In this document: positions 44,501-50,044 of the stretch, piece by piece | Layout: each line of letters begins with the position of its first letter | Numbering within the stretch: the first letter of the stretch is position 1 | Assembly: GCA_031761405.1 (NCBI GenBank) | Contig: JASEVX010000011.1 | Location: 22,447,503-22,511,502 of the forward strand | DNA from: Serripes groenlandicus | Taxonomy: Eukaryota > Mollusca > Bivalvia > Cardiida > Cardiidae | DNA length: 64,000 nucleotides | Reading direction: 5' to 3' | Made by a program: the position numbers and the translations under genes | The notes under the pieces: model-generated | Told to the model about the DNA's origin: nothing | Databases searched by the model: none | Seen by the model: the letters and a program-made list of their open reading frames with translations, nothing else

Positions 44501-47451
44501 TATCTTGGTCAAGTTTGATAACTAGCCATACCGCTTTAGTCAATCAAGAGTTATTGCCCTTTAATTATAGAAATTATTTAAATGTGGTCTTGTCAGCTAA
44601 ATAACTTTAGAAGCCTTTGTTTAATCATCACCAAATTTAGTCAGAATGTGTATGGGCATAATATCTTCAACAAGTTTGATAACTAGCCATATTGCTTTAG
44701 TCAATTAAAAGTTATCTCCCTTTAATTATAGAAATTACCTAAAATTGGTCTTGTCAGCTAAATAACTTAAGAAGCCTTTGTTTTATCATCACCAAATTTT
44801 GTCAGAACGTGTATGGGCATAATACTTTGGACAAGTTAGATAACTAGCCATATCGCTTCAGGCAATTAAGAGTTATCGCCCTTAAATTATAGAAATTAGC
44901 TTAAATTGGTCTTGTCAGCTAAATAACTTTAGAAGCCTTTGTTCCATCATCACCAACTTTGGACAGAATGAGTATTGGTATATTGTCTTGGACAAGTTCG
45001 ATAACTAGCCAATCCATATCACTTTAGTCAATCAAGAGTTATCACCCTTTAATTATAGAAATTACCTAAAATTTGTCTTGTCAGCTAAATAACTTTAGAA
45101 GCCTTTGTCCTATCATCACCAAATATTAACAGAATGTGTATTGGCATAATATCTTGATTAAGTTCGATAACTAGCCTTACCACTTTAGTCAATCAAGAGT
45201 TATTGCCCTTTAATTATAGAAATTACCTAAATGTGATCTTGTCAGCTAAATAACTTTAGAAGCCTTTGTTTAATCATCACCAAATTTTGTCAGAATGTGT
45301 ATGGGCATAATATCGTTAACAAGTTCGATAACTAGCCATATCACTTCAGGCAATTAAGAGTTATCACCCTTTAATTATAGAAATTAGCTAAAATTGGTCT
45401 TGTCAGCTAAATAACTTTAGAAGCCTTTGTCCAATCATCACCAAATTTAAACAGAATGTGTATTGGCATAATATCTTGGACAAGTTTGATAACTAGCTAT
45501 ATTCCTTCATTCAATCAAGAGTTATCGCCCTTTATTTATAGAAGTTACCTAAAATTGGTCTTGTCAGACCAATAACTTAAGTAGCCTTTGTCCAATCATC
45601 ATTAAATTTTGTCATGTTAATTGGCATCATATCTCAGACAATTTCGATAACTAGCCATATCACTTTAGTCCCTCTAGAGTTGTTGCCCTTTAATTATAGA
45701 AACTACCTAAAATTGGTCTTGTCAGACCAATAACTTAAGTAGCCTTTGTCCAATCATCATTAAATTTTGTCATGTTAATTGGCATCATATCTCAGACAAT
45801 TTCGATAACTAGCCATATCACTTTAGTCCCTCTAGAGTTGTTGCCCTTTAATTATAGAAACTACCTAAAATTGTTTGCTCAATAACTTTAGAAGCCTTTG
45901 TCTAATTACACCAAATTTAGTTAAAATGCGTATTGGCATATTATCTCGGACAAGTTTTATAACCAGCCATATCGCTGTGGTCAATCGAGAGTTATTGCCC
46001 TTTAATTATAGAAATTACCTGAAATAGGTATTGTCTGATCAATTACTTTAAAAGCCTTTGTCCTGTCACCACCAAATTTGATCAGAATATGTATTGGCAA
46101 AATATGTTGGACAAGTTCAATTACCAGCCATATCGCTTCATTCACTGGTGAGATATTGCCCTTCAATTATAGAAATTACCTCTAATTGGTCTTGTCCCAT
46201 CAATAACTTTTGAAGCTTTTATCCAATCATCACCAAATTTAGTCAGAATGTGTATGGGCATAATATCTCGGACAAGTGCTATAATTAGCCATATAGCTTG
46301 AGTCATTGTATTTGATCATCACCAATTTAGACAATATCATATGTTGATGGGCAGAATTTCTTGGTCAGGTTCGATAACTAACTACGTTATCTTAATCACT
46401 CCACTATTATATCCATCGAAATGGCCAAAACTATATCAACAGTGTCCGCTCTCTAAATTTGCATGACGTACAACCAAACATTTGGCGCTCTTGTTTTTGT
46501 TGCAATCACGATATTCCTATGTTTTGATTTGATGATAGTAAATATCAGATTTTTTTTTTTATAGAAGAATTAATAAGATATGATAATAAGTACTCGATAA
46601 AGGAATGAAAATACATAGTCTGATATGAGATTATTCGGGAGTAATTACACTCGTTGTCTATTTTTAAAATGAGTTCAAATAAAACTAATACGGTTTTACT
46701 GACTAACCAGATGATACAAATCAAAATTTCTATAATAGCTACGTCATTGTATTATCGTAACTCAAATGATAAAAAATACCCAAAAGAAAAATGACAGAAA
46801 TGATAGGGAAGGATGGTCAGACTCTTCACAAATGTAGTTCAGTAAATTATGGAATGATTTCATTAAAAGTACTTTTATGAAGGGCAAGTCGATTATTTGT
46901 TGTATCTGTCATCAATATTTCATGGATTTAAAACCTTAGCCATATTTCAAAGTTGAATATATGCTTAACCCTTTCCCACATACAGTAAATCTGCAGCAGA
47001 CGATTTTGAAACAATTACATGTACTCAAGATACGGAAAATCTCTAGAAATGAGGGTATAATCAATGAAACAAAAGTTGAAAAGATTGTGGCGAAAGGAGA
47101 AATAGCTTGTTTTGAGCAATTTATTCTTTTGTCACAAGGTTTTCAAAAGTCGTCTGCTGCAGATGCATCAAAATGCCTATAGGTGGGAAAGGGTTAACAA
47201 GATGATTTATTTACTCAGGACGGTAGGACTCCTAAGTTTTATACTGCAGAGTTAAGCTTCCAGGAAGGAGACATTGAGATTGATTTAACAAAATTCTTAT
47301 GTCTTTGTAGGTTAACAGACTGGTGGCTAAGGGAAGAACACCACAAGAGGGCAGTGGTGAAGCTCAACAGGGGCAAATCATGCAGGCGGCCATTTTTCAT
47401 TCGTCTCTTGAAAAAGACTTTTTTTTCTTTCCCGGAGTCATTGAGTCATGA
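14390..47451 (+). CDS. CARD-containing initiator caspase gene, eight coding exons (caspase-2/9-like)
   Basis: Cysteine protease that starts or relays apoptosis; the N-terminal CARD recruits it to an activating platform and the p20/p10 subunits form the cytosolic protease. Coding exons: 14390-14524, 19120-19313, 20278-20329 (start uncertain), 25049-25255, 38321-38541, 39572-39754, 42868-42977, 47311-47451. Together they give about 413 codons, usual for CARD caspases. Seen: CARD-like helices in exons 1-2, RHGTEQD and SHG in p20, QACQG one base out of frame, GYVSLRN and GSWFIQ in p10, and a C-terminal FFFFPG. All donors are GT and all acceptors AG. Exon phases fit except at exon 2/3 and inside exon 5. 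Introns range from ~1 to 13 kb and are mostly repeats. A 5' non-coding exon is likely because exon 1 is preceded by an acceptor at 14373. The caspase call is firm; orthology to caspase-2 rather than another initiator is inferred. Confidence 0.9.
14480..15320 (+). repeat. Tandem partial duplication of caspase exon 1 end and intron 1 start
   Basis: The segment starting TTGAAAGACAAATATTTACAG in exon 1 and running into intron 1 recurs at about 14655 and 14842, with unit length near 175-187 bp. The second copy keeps a donor-like GTTGAG|GTATGA. The downstream part (TTTTACAGCAAACTTGA ... AATAAACAGACCTCAT) appears again near 15060 and 15230. Between them lies another interspersed repeat (CCCACAAT ... 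GGGTACTCAAAAGA) that also occurs near 5170 and 42550. Confidence 0.75.
15320..15807. other. Intron 1 sequence with short core-type repeats
   Basis: Contains phrases such as GGGTCAT and AGGTCACTAAG, resembling the internal units of the hairpin-headed elements, but no ends are present. Confidence 0.4.
15868..15940 (+). other. tRNA-like sequence (A and B boxes) in left LTR
   Basis: Contains TGGTAGAGCG (A-box/D-arm region), an anticodon-loop-like CTTCGGA (as in tRNA-Arg, TCG) and GGTTCGAGCCC (B box), with a nearly complete T-stem. The D- and anticodon stems pair poorly, so it is not a functional tRNA gene but could act as an internal RNA polymerase III promoter. The same segment recurs at about 16118-16190 in the right LTR. 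Confidence 0.65.
16118..16190 (+). other. tRNA-like sequence (A and B boxes) in right LTR
   Basis: Second copy of the tRNA-like stretch, with identical A-box and B-box regions, inside the right LTR. See the left copy for motif details. Confidence 0.65.
16311..16655. mobile_element. Two overlapping or nested TTAA MITE copies
   Basis: Left ends CCCTTTCCCACACACAAC (16311) and CCCTTTCCCATATACAAC (16432) share one right end, GTGGGAAAGTG, at about 16655. A G run (16407-16414) separates the first fragment from the second copy. Confidence 0.65.
16662..17174 (+). mobile_element. Hairpin-headed element, 5'-truncated, ending CTCTTGTT
   Basis: Two to three ~150-bp core units (AAATGTTTCTT...GTGA..TTC...AAGCCATGTTGATTGG), then CAGGTGAGTGATCCACGGCC and the terminal hairpin GGCCATCATGGCC followed by CTCTTGTT. 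Confidence 0.7.
17503..18482 (+). mobile_element. Hairpin-headed element with (GGCGTT)n head
   Basis: 5' hairpin AGCTCGCCTATT-CGAAG-AAATAGG-GGAGCT, then (GGCGTT)n at about 17550-17596. Two internal repeats (17620-17705 and 17780-17870) start CAGACACTGTGTATGCTG. T-rich tracts follow, and the end reads ATAGGCGAGCTATATTG ... CTCTTGTT. The T-rich part (about 17880-18240) recurs near 27270-27660. Confidence 0.7.
18880..19093. mobile_element. TTAA MITE ending 26 bp before exon 2
   Basis: CCTTTCCCATATACAGC ... CTGCTGCAG ... TATGACGGAAAGTG followed by TTAA (19094-19097). Internal inverted repeats as in the family. Confidence 0.72.
19120..19313 (+). CDS. Caspase exon 2: second half of CARD and linker
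   Basis: Enters in phase 0 after the acceptor TTTTTGAAG (AG at 19118-19119) and exits after two bases of a codon at the donor ATG|GTAAGTA (19314). It reads ALGTNFDKTRYLLNNIPKRG, then FDALIRVLLDTGNENAASIL, a typical CARD helix 4-6 pattern, followed by a short linker ending ECSAAK. Joined to exon 1 it completes a CARD of about 90 residues. A TTAA-flanked MITE ends only 26 bp before the exon, so the element supplies part of the branch-point and pyrimidine region. Confidence 0.87.
19570..19810. mobile_element. TTAA MITE with TA microsatellite
   Basis: Left end CCTTTCCGACTTGC, right end TATGTGGGAAAGGG followed by TTAA (19811-19814). An internal (TA)n run lies at 19624-19645. A further MITE fragment (TTTCCCGCC ... 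TTTGCAGCAGAG) lies at about 19336-19395. Confidence 0.72.
20278..20329 (+). CDS. Caspase exon 3: linker between CARD and p20 (boundary uncertain)
   Basis: The reading frame PCDVKSQLVLSKWRSQD ends at a good donor (GAT|GTAAGT, 20330) in phase 0, matching exon 4. The start is ambiguous. The acceptor at 20276-20277 (AAAGTCAG) keeps frame with exon 2 (TG+G = Trp) but has little pyrimidine tract. The better-looking acceptor CTACATTTCAG (20233-20234) would shift the frame and meet a stop. I chose the in-frame start. A missed micro-exon or an indel in exon 2 are alternatives. No domain is visible, as expected of a linker. Confidence 0.5.
20925..21030 (-). mobile_element. tRNA-like SINE head, minus strand
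   Basis: The reverse complement reads GCAGAGGTAGAGCGTCGGCC ... AAGGTCCCTGGTTCGCGTCC, giving A-box and B-box-like blocks at tRNA spacing. Not a full tRNA fold. The flanks were not delimited. Confidence 0.5.
21682..21842. repeat. 160-bp foldback palindrome
   Basis: Two ~78-bp arms meet at GGCC-GTA-GGCC (about 21756-21766). Outer arms AACTATCAA/TTGATAGTT, then TTATTGGCGAATAACCAATG with its reverse complement, CTGATGCG/CGCATCAG and AATTAACCAC/GTGGTTAATT, with a few mismatches. Probably a foldback MITE. A partial relative (ATTCGTCAATAACCAATGG) is at about 20688-20707. Confidence 0.75.
21855..23274. mobile_element. TTAA MITE split by a hairpin-headed element
   Basis: Left half: TTAA (21851-21854), CCCACATACATCCATTCTGC. 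Right half resumes at 23221 (AAAGAATTGAAAACATTGTG) and ends GAGAGGGAAAGGG followed by TTAA (23275-23278). The 1.28-kb element between them was inserted later. Confidence 0.78.
21940..23220 (+). mobile_element. Hairpin-headed element, AGCTCACC/TGCAC family
   Basis: 5' hairpin AGCTCACC-TA-TGCAC-GAA-GTGCA-A-GGTGAGCT, GTCCG/GTCGT-rich head, then about seven ~160-170-bp core units (AGGTCACTAGGTCAAATTGA, TCTTGTTAACACT, TCAGAATGTTTGTCTTGA). The end reads GGTGAGCGATCC, hairpin GGGCCATCATGGCCC and CTCTTGTT. Close relatives are at 25534-27013 and 48577-50044. Confidence 0.88.
23924..24329. repeat. Tandem duplication, ~206-bp unit, two copies
   Basis: Copies at 23924-24129 and 24130-24329 start ATACATGGGGTAAAGGCC and are nearly identical. 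The second lacks a few bases near ACCATT. Probably a recent duplication. Confidence 0.85.
24330..25048. other. End of intron 3, no recognised element
   Basis: AT-rich intron sequence with no repeat end or exon-like frame before the exon 4 acceptor. Confidence 0.45.
25049..25255 (+). CDS. Caspase exon 4: first half of p20 catalytic subunit
   Basis: Sixty-nine codons, phase 0 at both ends, from acceptor ACTTTCTAG to donor CAG|GTAACT. It starts VYSMKKMRRGRCIIISNKVF, the usual start of the p20 beta-sheet core, and carries RHGTEQDEDALKKVF, whose Arg lines the P1-Asp pocket in caspases. It ends VVIYRDKTEQ, just before the helix leading to the catalytic His. A MITE fragment begins within about 15 bp after the donor. 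The following intron is about 13 kb. Confidence 0.92.
25534..27013 (+). mobile_element. Hairpin-headed element, AGCTCACC/TGCAC family
   Basis: Same 5' hairpin, head and ~160-170-bp core units as 21940-23220, with about eight units. The 3' hairpin is GGGCCATCATAGCCC, then CTCATGTT. Confidence 0.88.
27681..29660 (+). mobile_element. Hairpin-headed element with ~140-180-bp units (CTTCTTGTCTAAAAG)
   Basis: 5' hairpin AGCTCACC-TATGCAC-AAA-GTACAA-GGTGAGCT, CCGTCCGTCGACG head, then about ten units with CTTCTTGTCTAAAAG, GGTATGTAGCATCATCTAG, TGGACCTCTACCAAGATTG and CACTTGTTTTACATAGA. Units of two lengths alternate after about 28770. No clean 3' hairpin was found. Confidence 0.78.
29660..30207. other. 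Intron 4 filler, no recognised feature
   Basis: AT-rich sequence between two repeats with no ends or exons seen. Confidence 0.4.
30208..31789 (+). mobile_element. Hairpin-headed element, AGATCACC/TTAGCC family
   Basis: 5' hairpin AGATCACCTTAGCC-GAA-GGCTGAAGGTGAGCT, (GTCGTCC)n head, and core units of ~150-200 bp (GAATGTTCCTTTGGTGG, TTGTTCAAAGATTTAAA, GGTTGCTGCGGCATCAGAAA). It ends GGTGATCGATTTA, hairpin GGGCCATCTTGGCCC and CTCTTGTT. An internal partial end (30898-30927) suggests two merged copies. Confidence 0.82.
31788..31960 (+). mobile_element. Hairpin-headed element head, truncated
   Basis: Begins directly at the end of the previous element (CTCTTGTT|TAGCTCC) with a shortened hairpin (AGCTCCACCAGTCGAGCT), then GTGTGTGTGCGTGCG and CTTTTTCCTTTAAACGACTT. 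Confidence 0.7.
31961..33865 (+). mobile_element. Hairpin-headed elements, AGCTC-ACTGGCT family
   Basis: 5' hairpin AGCTC-C-ACTGGCT-GAA-AGCCAGT-C-GAGCT, (GTCCGTGC)n head, then ~165-bp units (AATAATTTTGTAGAAATGTT, CAGATTCCTTCAAGCCATGT, CATGGCCGCCAGGGGGCGGG). One 3' end at 32830-32866 uses hairpin GGCCC-TCTT-GGGCC plus TCTTGTT. More units then run to a second end (GGGCCATCATGGCCC, CTCTTGTT) at 33865, so a full element is followed by a 5'-truncated one. Confidence 0.85.
33866..34350 (+). repeat. Core units of another ~160-bp family, interrupted at 34351
   Basis: Units with TTTTGCATGCAACTACATTA, TTTATACAACCCTTCCCAAC and GCAAGTTATGGCCCTTTTT. They resume at 37011-37220 beyond the element inserted at 34351-37010. 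Confidence 0.65.
35696..36965 (+). mobile_element. Nested hairpin-headed element, ATATGCCG family
   Basis: Head TATATGCC-GCCG-GAGGCA-GTCATATA, (CCGT)n, then five ~175-bp units (GTGAACGCAACTCCTCCTA, CAAAACTTGGTCAATGTCAT, GTAGATGTGCATGAAGC). It ends GGCGGCACTGGCACTCTTGTT. The exact join to the host element defines its ends. Confidence 0.8.
36705..36870 (-). mobile_element. tRNA-derived SINE, minus strand
   Basis: The reverse complement carries CAGTTAGCTTAGCTGGAAGA (A box) and AGGTTCGATCCCTGC (B box) at tRNA spacing, followed by GGGGCAGCCGGGTGTTTCC. It lies inside the nested element. Confidence 0.62.
37392..37915 (+). mobile_element. Hairpin-headed element, TATGTCTCC family, tandem pair
   Basis: Two copies offset by 349 bp (37392 and 37741). 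Each starts with the stem TATGTCTCC/GGAGACATA, then (CTGT)n and TGTCCGGCC(T)TTATCTCACA. The second copy stops near 37915. Confidence 0.75.
37916..38320. other. End of intron 4
   Basis: AT-rich with a short (ACTC)n/(ACAC)n stretch near 38115-38138, ending in the TTTTTCTTTTAG acceptor. No other feature. Confidence 0.5.
38321..38541 (+). CDS. Caspase exon 5: p20 with catalytic His and Cys; one-base frameshift
   Basis: Starts EMLQILEEEGRN after acceptor TTTCTTTTAG. It includes DCFVCVLCSHGT with the catalytic His (codon 38402-38404) and KPKLFF. A run of seven T at 38516-38522 then breaks the frame: as sequenced it reads YSGLSRR, while one T fewer gives IQACQG with the catalytic Cys at 38532-38534. 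The exit phase also fits exon 6 only with one T fewer; as sequenced, translation stops at TGA 39579-39581. Donor GAG|GTTTGT at 38542. The exon is clearly caspase; whether the extra T is an assembly error or a real lesion is open. Confidence 0.9.
38745..39043 (+). mobile_element. Hairpin-headed element fragment (ACTGGCT-type core)
   Basis: Contains TGTCCTCTCCTAAATTTCCT, AATATGGCTGCCCAGGAAG and ATGTTCCTTGGATTACCCTC, matching the head and core of the ACTGGCT family but with no ends. Confidence 0.55.
39046..39535 (+). mobile_element. Hairpin-headed repeat, GTCGAGC family
   Basis: 5' stem GTCGAGC/GCTCGAC, GTGTGT-rich head, then ~130-150-bp units with TTGTCCAGCC and GAGGCCTGTACCTCAAA. It ends just before the exon 6 acceptor. 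An inverted relative is at 300-535. Confidence 0.7.
39572..39754 (+). CDS. Caspase exon 6: inter-subunit linker and start of p10
   Basis: Acceptor TTTCCAG (39570-39571), donor CCAG|GTATGT. It needs one base from exon 5 and leaves one base for exon 7, which matches both neighbours. It reads TSDVGVNVDNLDSGPDISEL and ends PAKINMLVASATHPG, the strand leading into the p10 'GYVS' segment. Asp residues (NVDNLD, SGPD) are plausible linker cleavage sites, but that is inference. A hairpin-headed repeat ends about 40 bp upstream and a MITE terminus begins 65 bp downstream. A partial second copy of the exon lies at 41064-41136. Confidence 0.87.
39852..41060 (+). mobile_element. Hairpin-headed element, AGCTCACCT-GAGC family
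   Basis: 5' hairpin AGCTCACCT-GAGC-TTT-GCTC-AAGGTGAG, head, then ~165-bp units of the GTAGAAATGTTCCTTGG type. It ends GGTGAGCGATTCC, hairpin GGGCCATCATGGCCC and CTCTTGTT. It inserted about 30 bp inside a MITE start (TTAA 39816-39819, CCCTTTCCC) and separates exon 6 from its partial copy. Confidence 0.85.
41064..41136 (+). pseudogene. Partial duplicate of caspase exon 6 with donor site
   Basis: Resembles the 3' part of exon 6: P-R-T-I-D-M-L-V-A-S-P-T-H-P-G versus the end of exon 6, followed by a donor-like CCAG|GTTTGTTGATG in the same exit phase. The intron sequence after it, including a decayed MITE end, also matches that after exon 6, so it is a segmental duplication; a hairpin-headed element (39852-41060) now lies between the copies. 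The frame is open through the copy. An acceptor is possible near 41088 (TTTAAAG). It could be a decaying copy or an alternative exon. Confidence 0.6.
41137..42629. other. Intron 6 with MITE fragments
   Basis: Decayed MITE pieces at about 41205-41560, 41690-41760 and 42140-42270, and a CCCACAAT-type repeat at 42545-42625. No exon or complete element. Confidence 0.45.
42640..42832. mobile_element. TTAA MITE ending 35 bp before exon 7
   Basis: Left end decayed (GCTACACATATCAAATC), then CTGCAGCAGAC ... CAAAAGTTGTCATTTGCAG and TGTATGTGGGAAAGGG followed by TTAA (42833-42836). Confidence 0.72.
42868..42977 (+). CDS. Caspase exon 7: p10 substrate-pocket segment
   Basis: Acceptor TCGATTTAAG (42866-42867), donor CTG|GTGTGT (42978). 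With the carried-over G it begins GYVSLRNVHYGSWFIQAVVY and continues VFQRFASEEHILDLLTL. This is the p10 loop and helix that shape the S1-S4 pockets. The Arg of the usual SWR motif is kept but Trp is replaced by Leu (VSLRN), which would change the S2/S4 wall. Exit phase 0. A TTAA-flanked MITE ends 35 bp upstream. Confidence 0.9.
43037..43585 (+). mobile_element. Short hairpin-headed element, ACTGGTT family
   Basis: 5' hairpin AGCTC-CACTGGTT-GAA-AGCCAGTC-AAGCT, two to three core units, 3' hairpin GGCCC-TCTT-GGGCC plus TCTTGTT. A MITE right half follows at 43612-43658. Confidence 0.8.
43612..43658. mobile_element. MITE right end only
   Basis: GATGTTTTCAAAGTTGTCTG ... TATGTGGGAAAGGG. The left half is missing. 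Confidence 0.5.
44021..46495 (+). mobile_element. Hairpin-headed-type element with ~14 units of ~161 bp
   Basis: Starts TTTTTATATGCCC, followed by a GGGAGGGCGGGCAGGCGG-like head. About fourteen units (TTGTCAGCTAAATAACTT, AGAAGCCTTTGTCC, GATAACTAGCCATAT, GCCCTTTAATTATAGAAATT) follow at starts near 44107, 44268, 44427, 44589, 44750, 44912, 45078, 45238, 45399 and onward. It ends AACATTTGGCGCTCTTGTT. Confidence 0.85.
46969..47193. mobile_element. Complete TTAA MITE (225 bp) before exon 8
   Basis: TTAA (46965-46968), CCCTTTCCCACATACAG ... ATAGGTGGGAAAGGG, TTAA (47194-47197). Internal GGAGAAATAGCTTGTTT / GAGCAATTTATTC hairpin and CTGCAGCAGACG/CGTCTGCTGCAG partners. Confidence 0.88.
47311..47451 (+). 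CDS. Caspase exon 8: C-terminus of p10 and stop
   Basis: Acceptor TCTTTGTAG, phase 0. It reads VNRLVAKGRTPQEG, then GQIMQAAIFHSSLEKDFFFF and PGVIES, ending at TGA 47449-47451. The VN(R/K)xV start and the strand ending FFFFPG are the usual end of initiator-caspase p10. The lysine- and glutamine-rich middle lacks the longer insert of vertebrate caspase-2. The exon lies 117 bp after a complete MITE. A short hairpin-headed element follows about 120 bp after the stop and may lie in the 3' UTR. Confidence 0.9.
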   Translation, partial: VNRLVAKGRTPQEGSGEAQQGQIMQAAIFHSSLEKDFFFFPGVIES

Positions 47452-47573
47452 CATCTCATGAACATTTGTGTATCTAACCGTGAGATAGAAAGACGTTTAA
47501 TTTTTTAACACTGAATTATTCAACCCTTCATGTAAATTTATTTCTTACCATTATCTGATCAACCCATATTGAC

Positions 47574-47816
47574 TTTTTAGCTTGTCTGTTTTTCGAAGAA
47601 AAAAAGTTGGGCTATTGTGATATTGGCGTCATCATAAACTTTAACCTTTACTCAAAAAACGTTTAACATTTTCTAATGAAACTTGGTACACATGTATCTA
47701 GGAACAATACGCATGTCTATACCAAGTCACATAACCTTGGCATTTATAATTATCCAGTAATGCACATTTTTGACTCAGAAAATAGCTGGCCAGCTTTGGC
47801 TCCATGGCGCTCTTGT
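47574..47816 (+). mobile_element. Short hairpin-headed element after caspase stop
   Basis: Starts TTTTTAGCTTGTCTGTTTTT-CGAAG-AAAAAAAG-TTGGGCT, a single unit, and ends TTGGCTCCATGGCGC TCTTGTT. If the transcript extends this far it is in the 3' UTR. Confidence 0.65.
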
Positions 47817-47824
47817 TTTGTATA

Positions 47825-48055
47825 TGGTGATTAACACCACCTCCACTCATTTTCAATTATATCATTGCTTTTACTGGGTAAGATCCTGACACCAGCGAGT
47901 CAGTCATAATGCAAACCTCACAATAAGGAGCCCCTAGGAGGAAAAGCATTTACAACCATTTTTAAAGTCATTGGTATTATCCGACCAGGGATCAAACTCT
48001 CGACCTTCCTCACCTAAGGCAGACACTTTACCACTACATCACCTAGGTGGTTTAG
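47825..48055 (-). mobile_element. tRNA-derived SINE, minus strand
   Basis: The reverse complement has TAGTGGTAAAGTGTCTGCC and GAGTTTGATCCCTGGTCGG, then a body with GCTGGTGTCAGGATCTT. Same family as 14112-14320. Confidence 0.6.
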
Positions 48056-48189
48056 GGCTGATACAGATAGCTTGATGCCACTGTAGTAAACAAGTTTTAA
48101 AAGCATTATGAGAAAAGATGAAATTGTTTAAACTCTTTGACAAAAAATATACATGACATATTTAAGATATCATACTTTTTACATTGGTT

Positions 48190-48362
48190 GTTTTCAAAGC
48201 AGACGACTCTGAAAATATCAATGGAAAATCTCTTTAAATGAAAAGATACATATTGAAAAGAGTTGGAAACATTGTAGTCAAAAGAGAAATTTCTCCTTTT
48301 GCCACAATATTTTCAATGATTGTCTGCTGCGGATGCTTCAAAATGTCTCTTAAACAGTTAAC
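48190..48362. mobile_element. Decayed TTAA MITE
   Basis: GCAGACGACTCTGAAAATAT ... GAGAAATTTCTCC ... GATTGTCTGCTGCGG and a damaged right end before TTAA. Confidence 0.5.
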
Positions 48363-48576
48363 CTTTTGCACATACAAACACTTTTAAAGACATTGTGGCA
48401 AAAAGAGTTCCAACAATGATATCACAGGGTCAATAACCTATATTATTGCATACTTTCATATTGTGCCGTTCACTTTGCATTGCAGAAAGTGGTCATGATT
48501 TTTTTATCAAGAAGTGATCATGACTGTAGATAAGGGCATGCGAAAATTCCGCATAATGAATATGCTAGGGACTACC

Positions 48577-50044
48577 TTTTTAGCTCACCTATGCACGAAG
48601 TGCAAGGTGAGCTATTGTGATCACATTTTGTCCGGCATCCGGCGTGCGTCGTCAACATTTGAGCTTGTTAACACACTACAGGCTACATTTTGCATCCTAT
48701 CTTAATGAAAGTTTATCAGAACATTCATCTCCATCAAATATTGGACAAGTTCGAAACTGGGCTATATGAGGTCAAAAACTAGGTCACTAGGTCAAATAGA
48801 AGGGAAATCTTGTTAACACTCTGGAGGCCACATTTTCATCTTGATCATGTTGAAACTTTATCAGAATGTTTGTCTTGATGATATGTAGGTCAAGTTCAAA
48901 CATGGGTCATGTCGGGTCAAAAAGTAGGTCACTAGGTCAAATTGAAGGAAAATTTTGTTTTTAACACTCCAGAGGGCGCAATGTTTGCTTCAGCAGTTTA
49001 AAATTTTGTCAGAATGTTTGTCTTAAAAATATCTAGGTCAAGTTTGAATATAGGTCATATTAGGTCAGAAACTAGGTCACTATGCCAAATTGAAGGGAAA
49101 TCTTGTTAACACTGTAGAAGCTGCATTTTTTGCTTAAGCAGCTTGAAATTGGTCAGAATGTTGAGCTGAATGATATCTGTCAGGTTCGAATACGGGTCAC
49201 TAGGCCAAATTAAAGGGTAATCTTGTTATCACTCTAGGGGCCACATTTTCAACTTGAGCATGTTGTAACTTTATCAGAATACTTGTCTTGATGATATGTA
49301 GGTCAAGTTCGAACATGGGTTATGATTGATCCAAAAGTAGGTCACTAGGTCAAATTGAAGGAAAATCTTGTTAACACTCTGGAGGCCACATTTTCAACTT
49401 GAGCATGTTGAAACTTTATCAGAATGTTTGTCTTGATGATATGTAGGTCAAGTTCGAACATGGGTCATGTCGGGTCAAAAAGTAGATCGATATGTCAAAT
49501 TGAAGGAAAATCTTGTTAACACTCCAGAGGCCGCAATTTTTGCTTCAGCAGTTTGAAATTTTTGTCTTGAAAATATCTAGGTCAAGTTTGAATATGGGTC
49601 ATATTTGGTCAGAAACTAGGTCACTAGGCCAAATTGAAGGGAAATCTTGTTAACACTGTAGAAGCCGTATTTTTGGCATCAGCAGCTTGACATTTGGTCA
49701 GAATGTTGAGCTGAATGATATCTAGGTCAAGTTCCAATATCATATTATATGGGTCATGCTGGGTCAAAAACAAGGTCAATAAAGGAAAATATTGTTCAAA
49801 CTCCGGTGGCTGCATTTTTACTTAGAGCAAGTTGAAAATTTGTCAGAATGTTGTCTTGATGATATCTAGTCCATGTTGGAATATGGGTCATATCAGGAAA
49901 AGAAATATAGATCACTAGGCCAAATGAAGGAAAATCTTGTTAACACTGGAGGTTGCATTCAGAATAATTGTCTTGATGTGTTTTGCATTGCAGTACATTG
50001 TATAATTAAGGTGAGCGATCCAGGACCATCATGGCCCTCTTGTT
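48577..50044 (+). mobile_element. Hairpin-headed element, AGCTCACC/TGCAC family
   Basis: Third large copy of the family at 21940-23220. Same 5' hairpin and core, with rearranged unit order, ending GGTGAGCGATCC, ACCATCATGGCC and CTCTTGTT. Confidence 0.87.
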
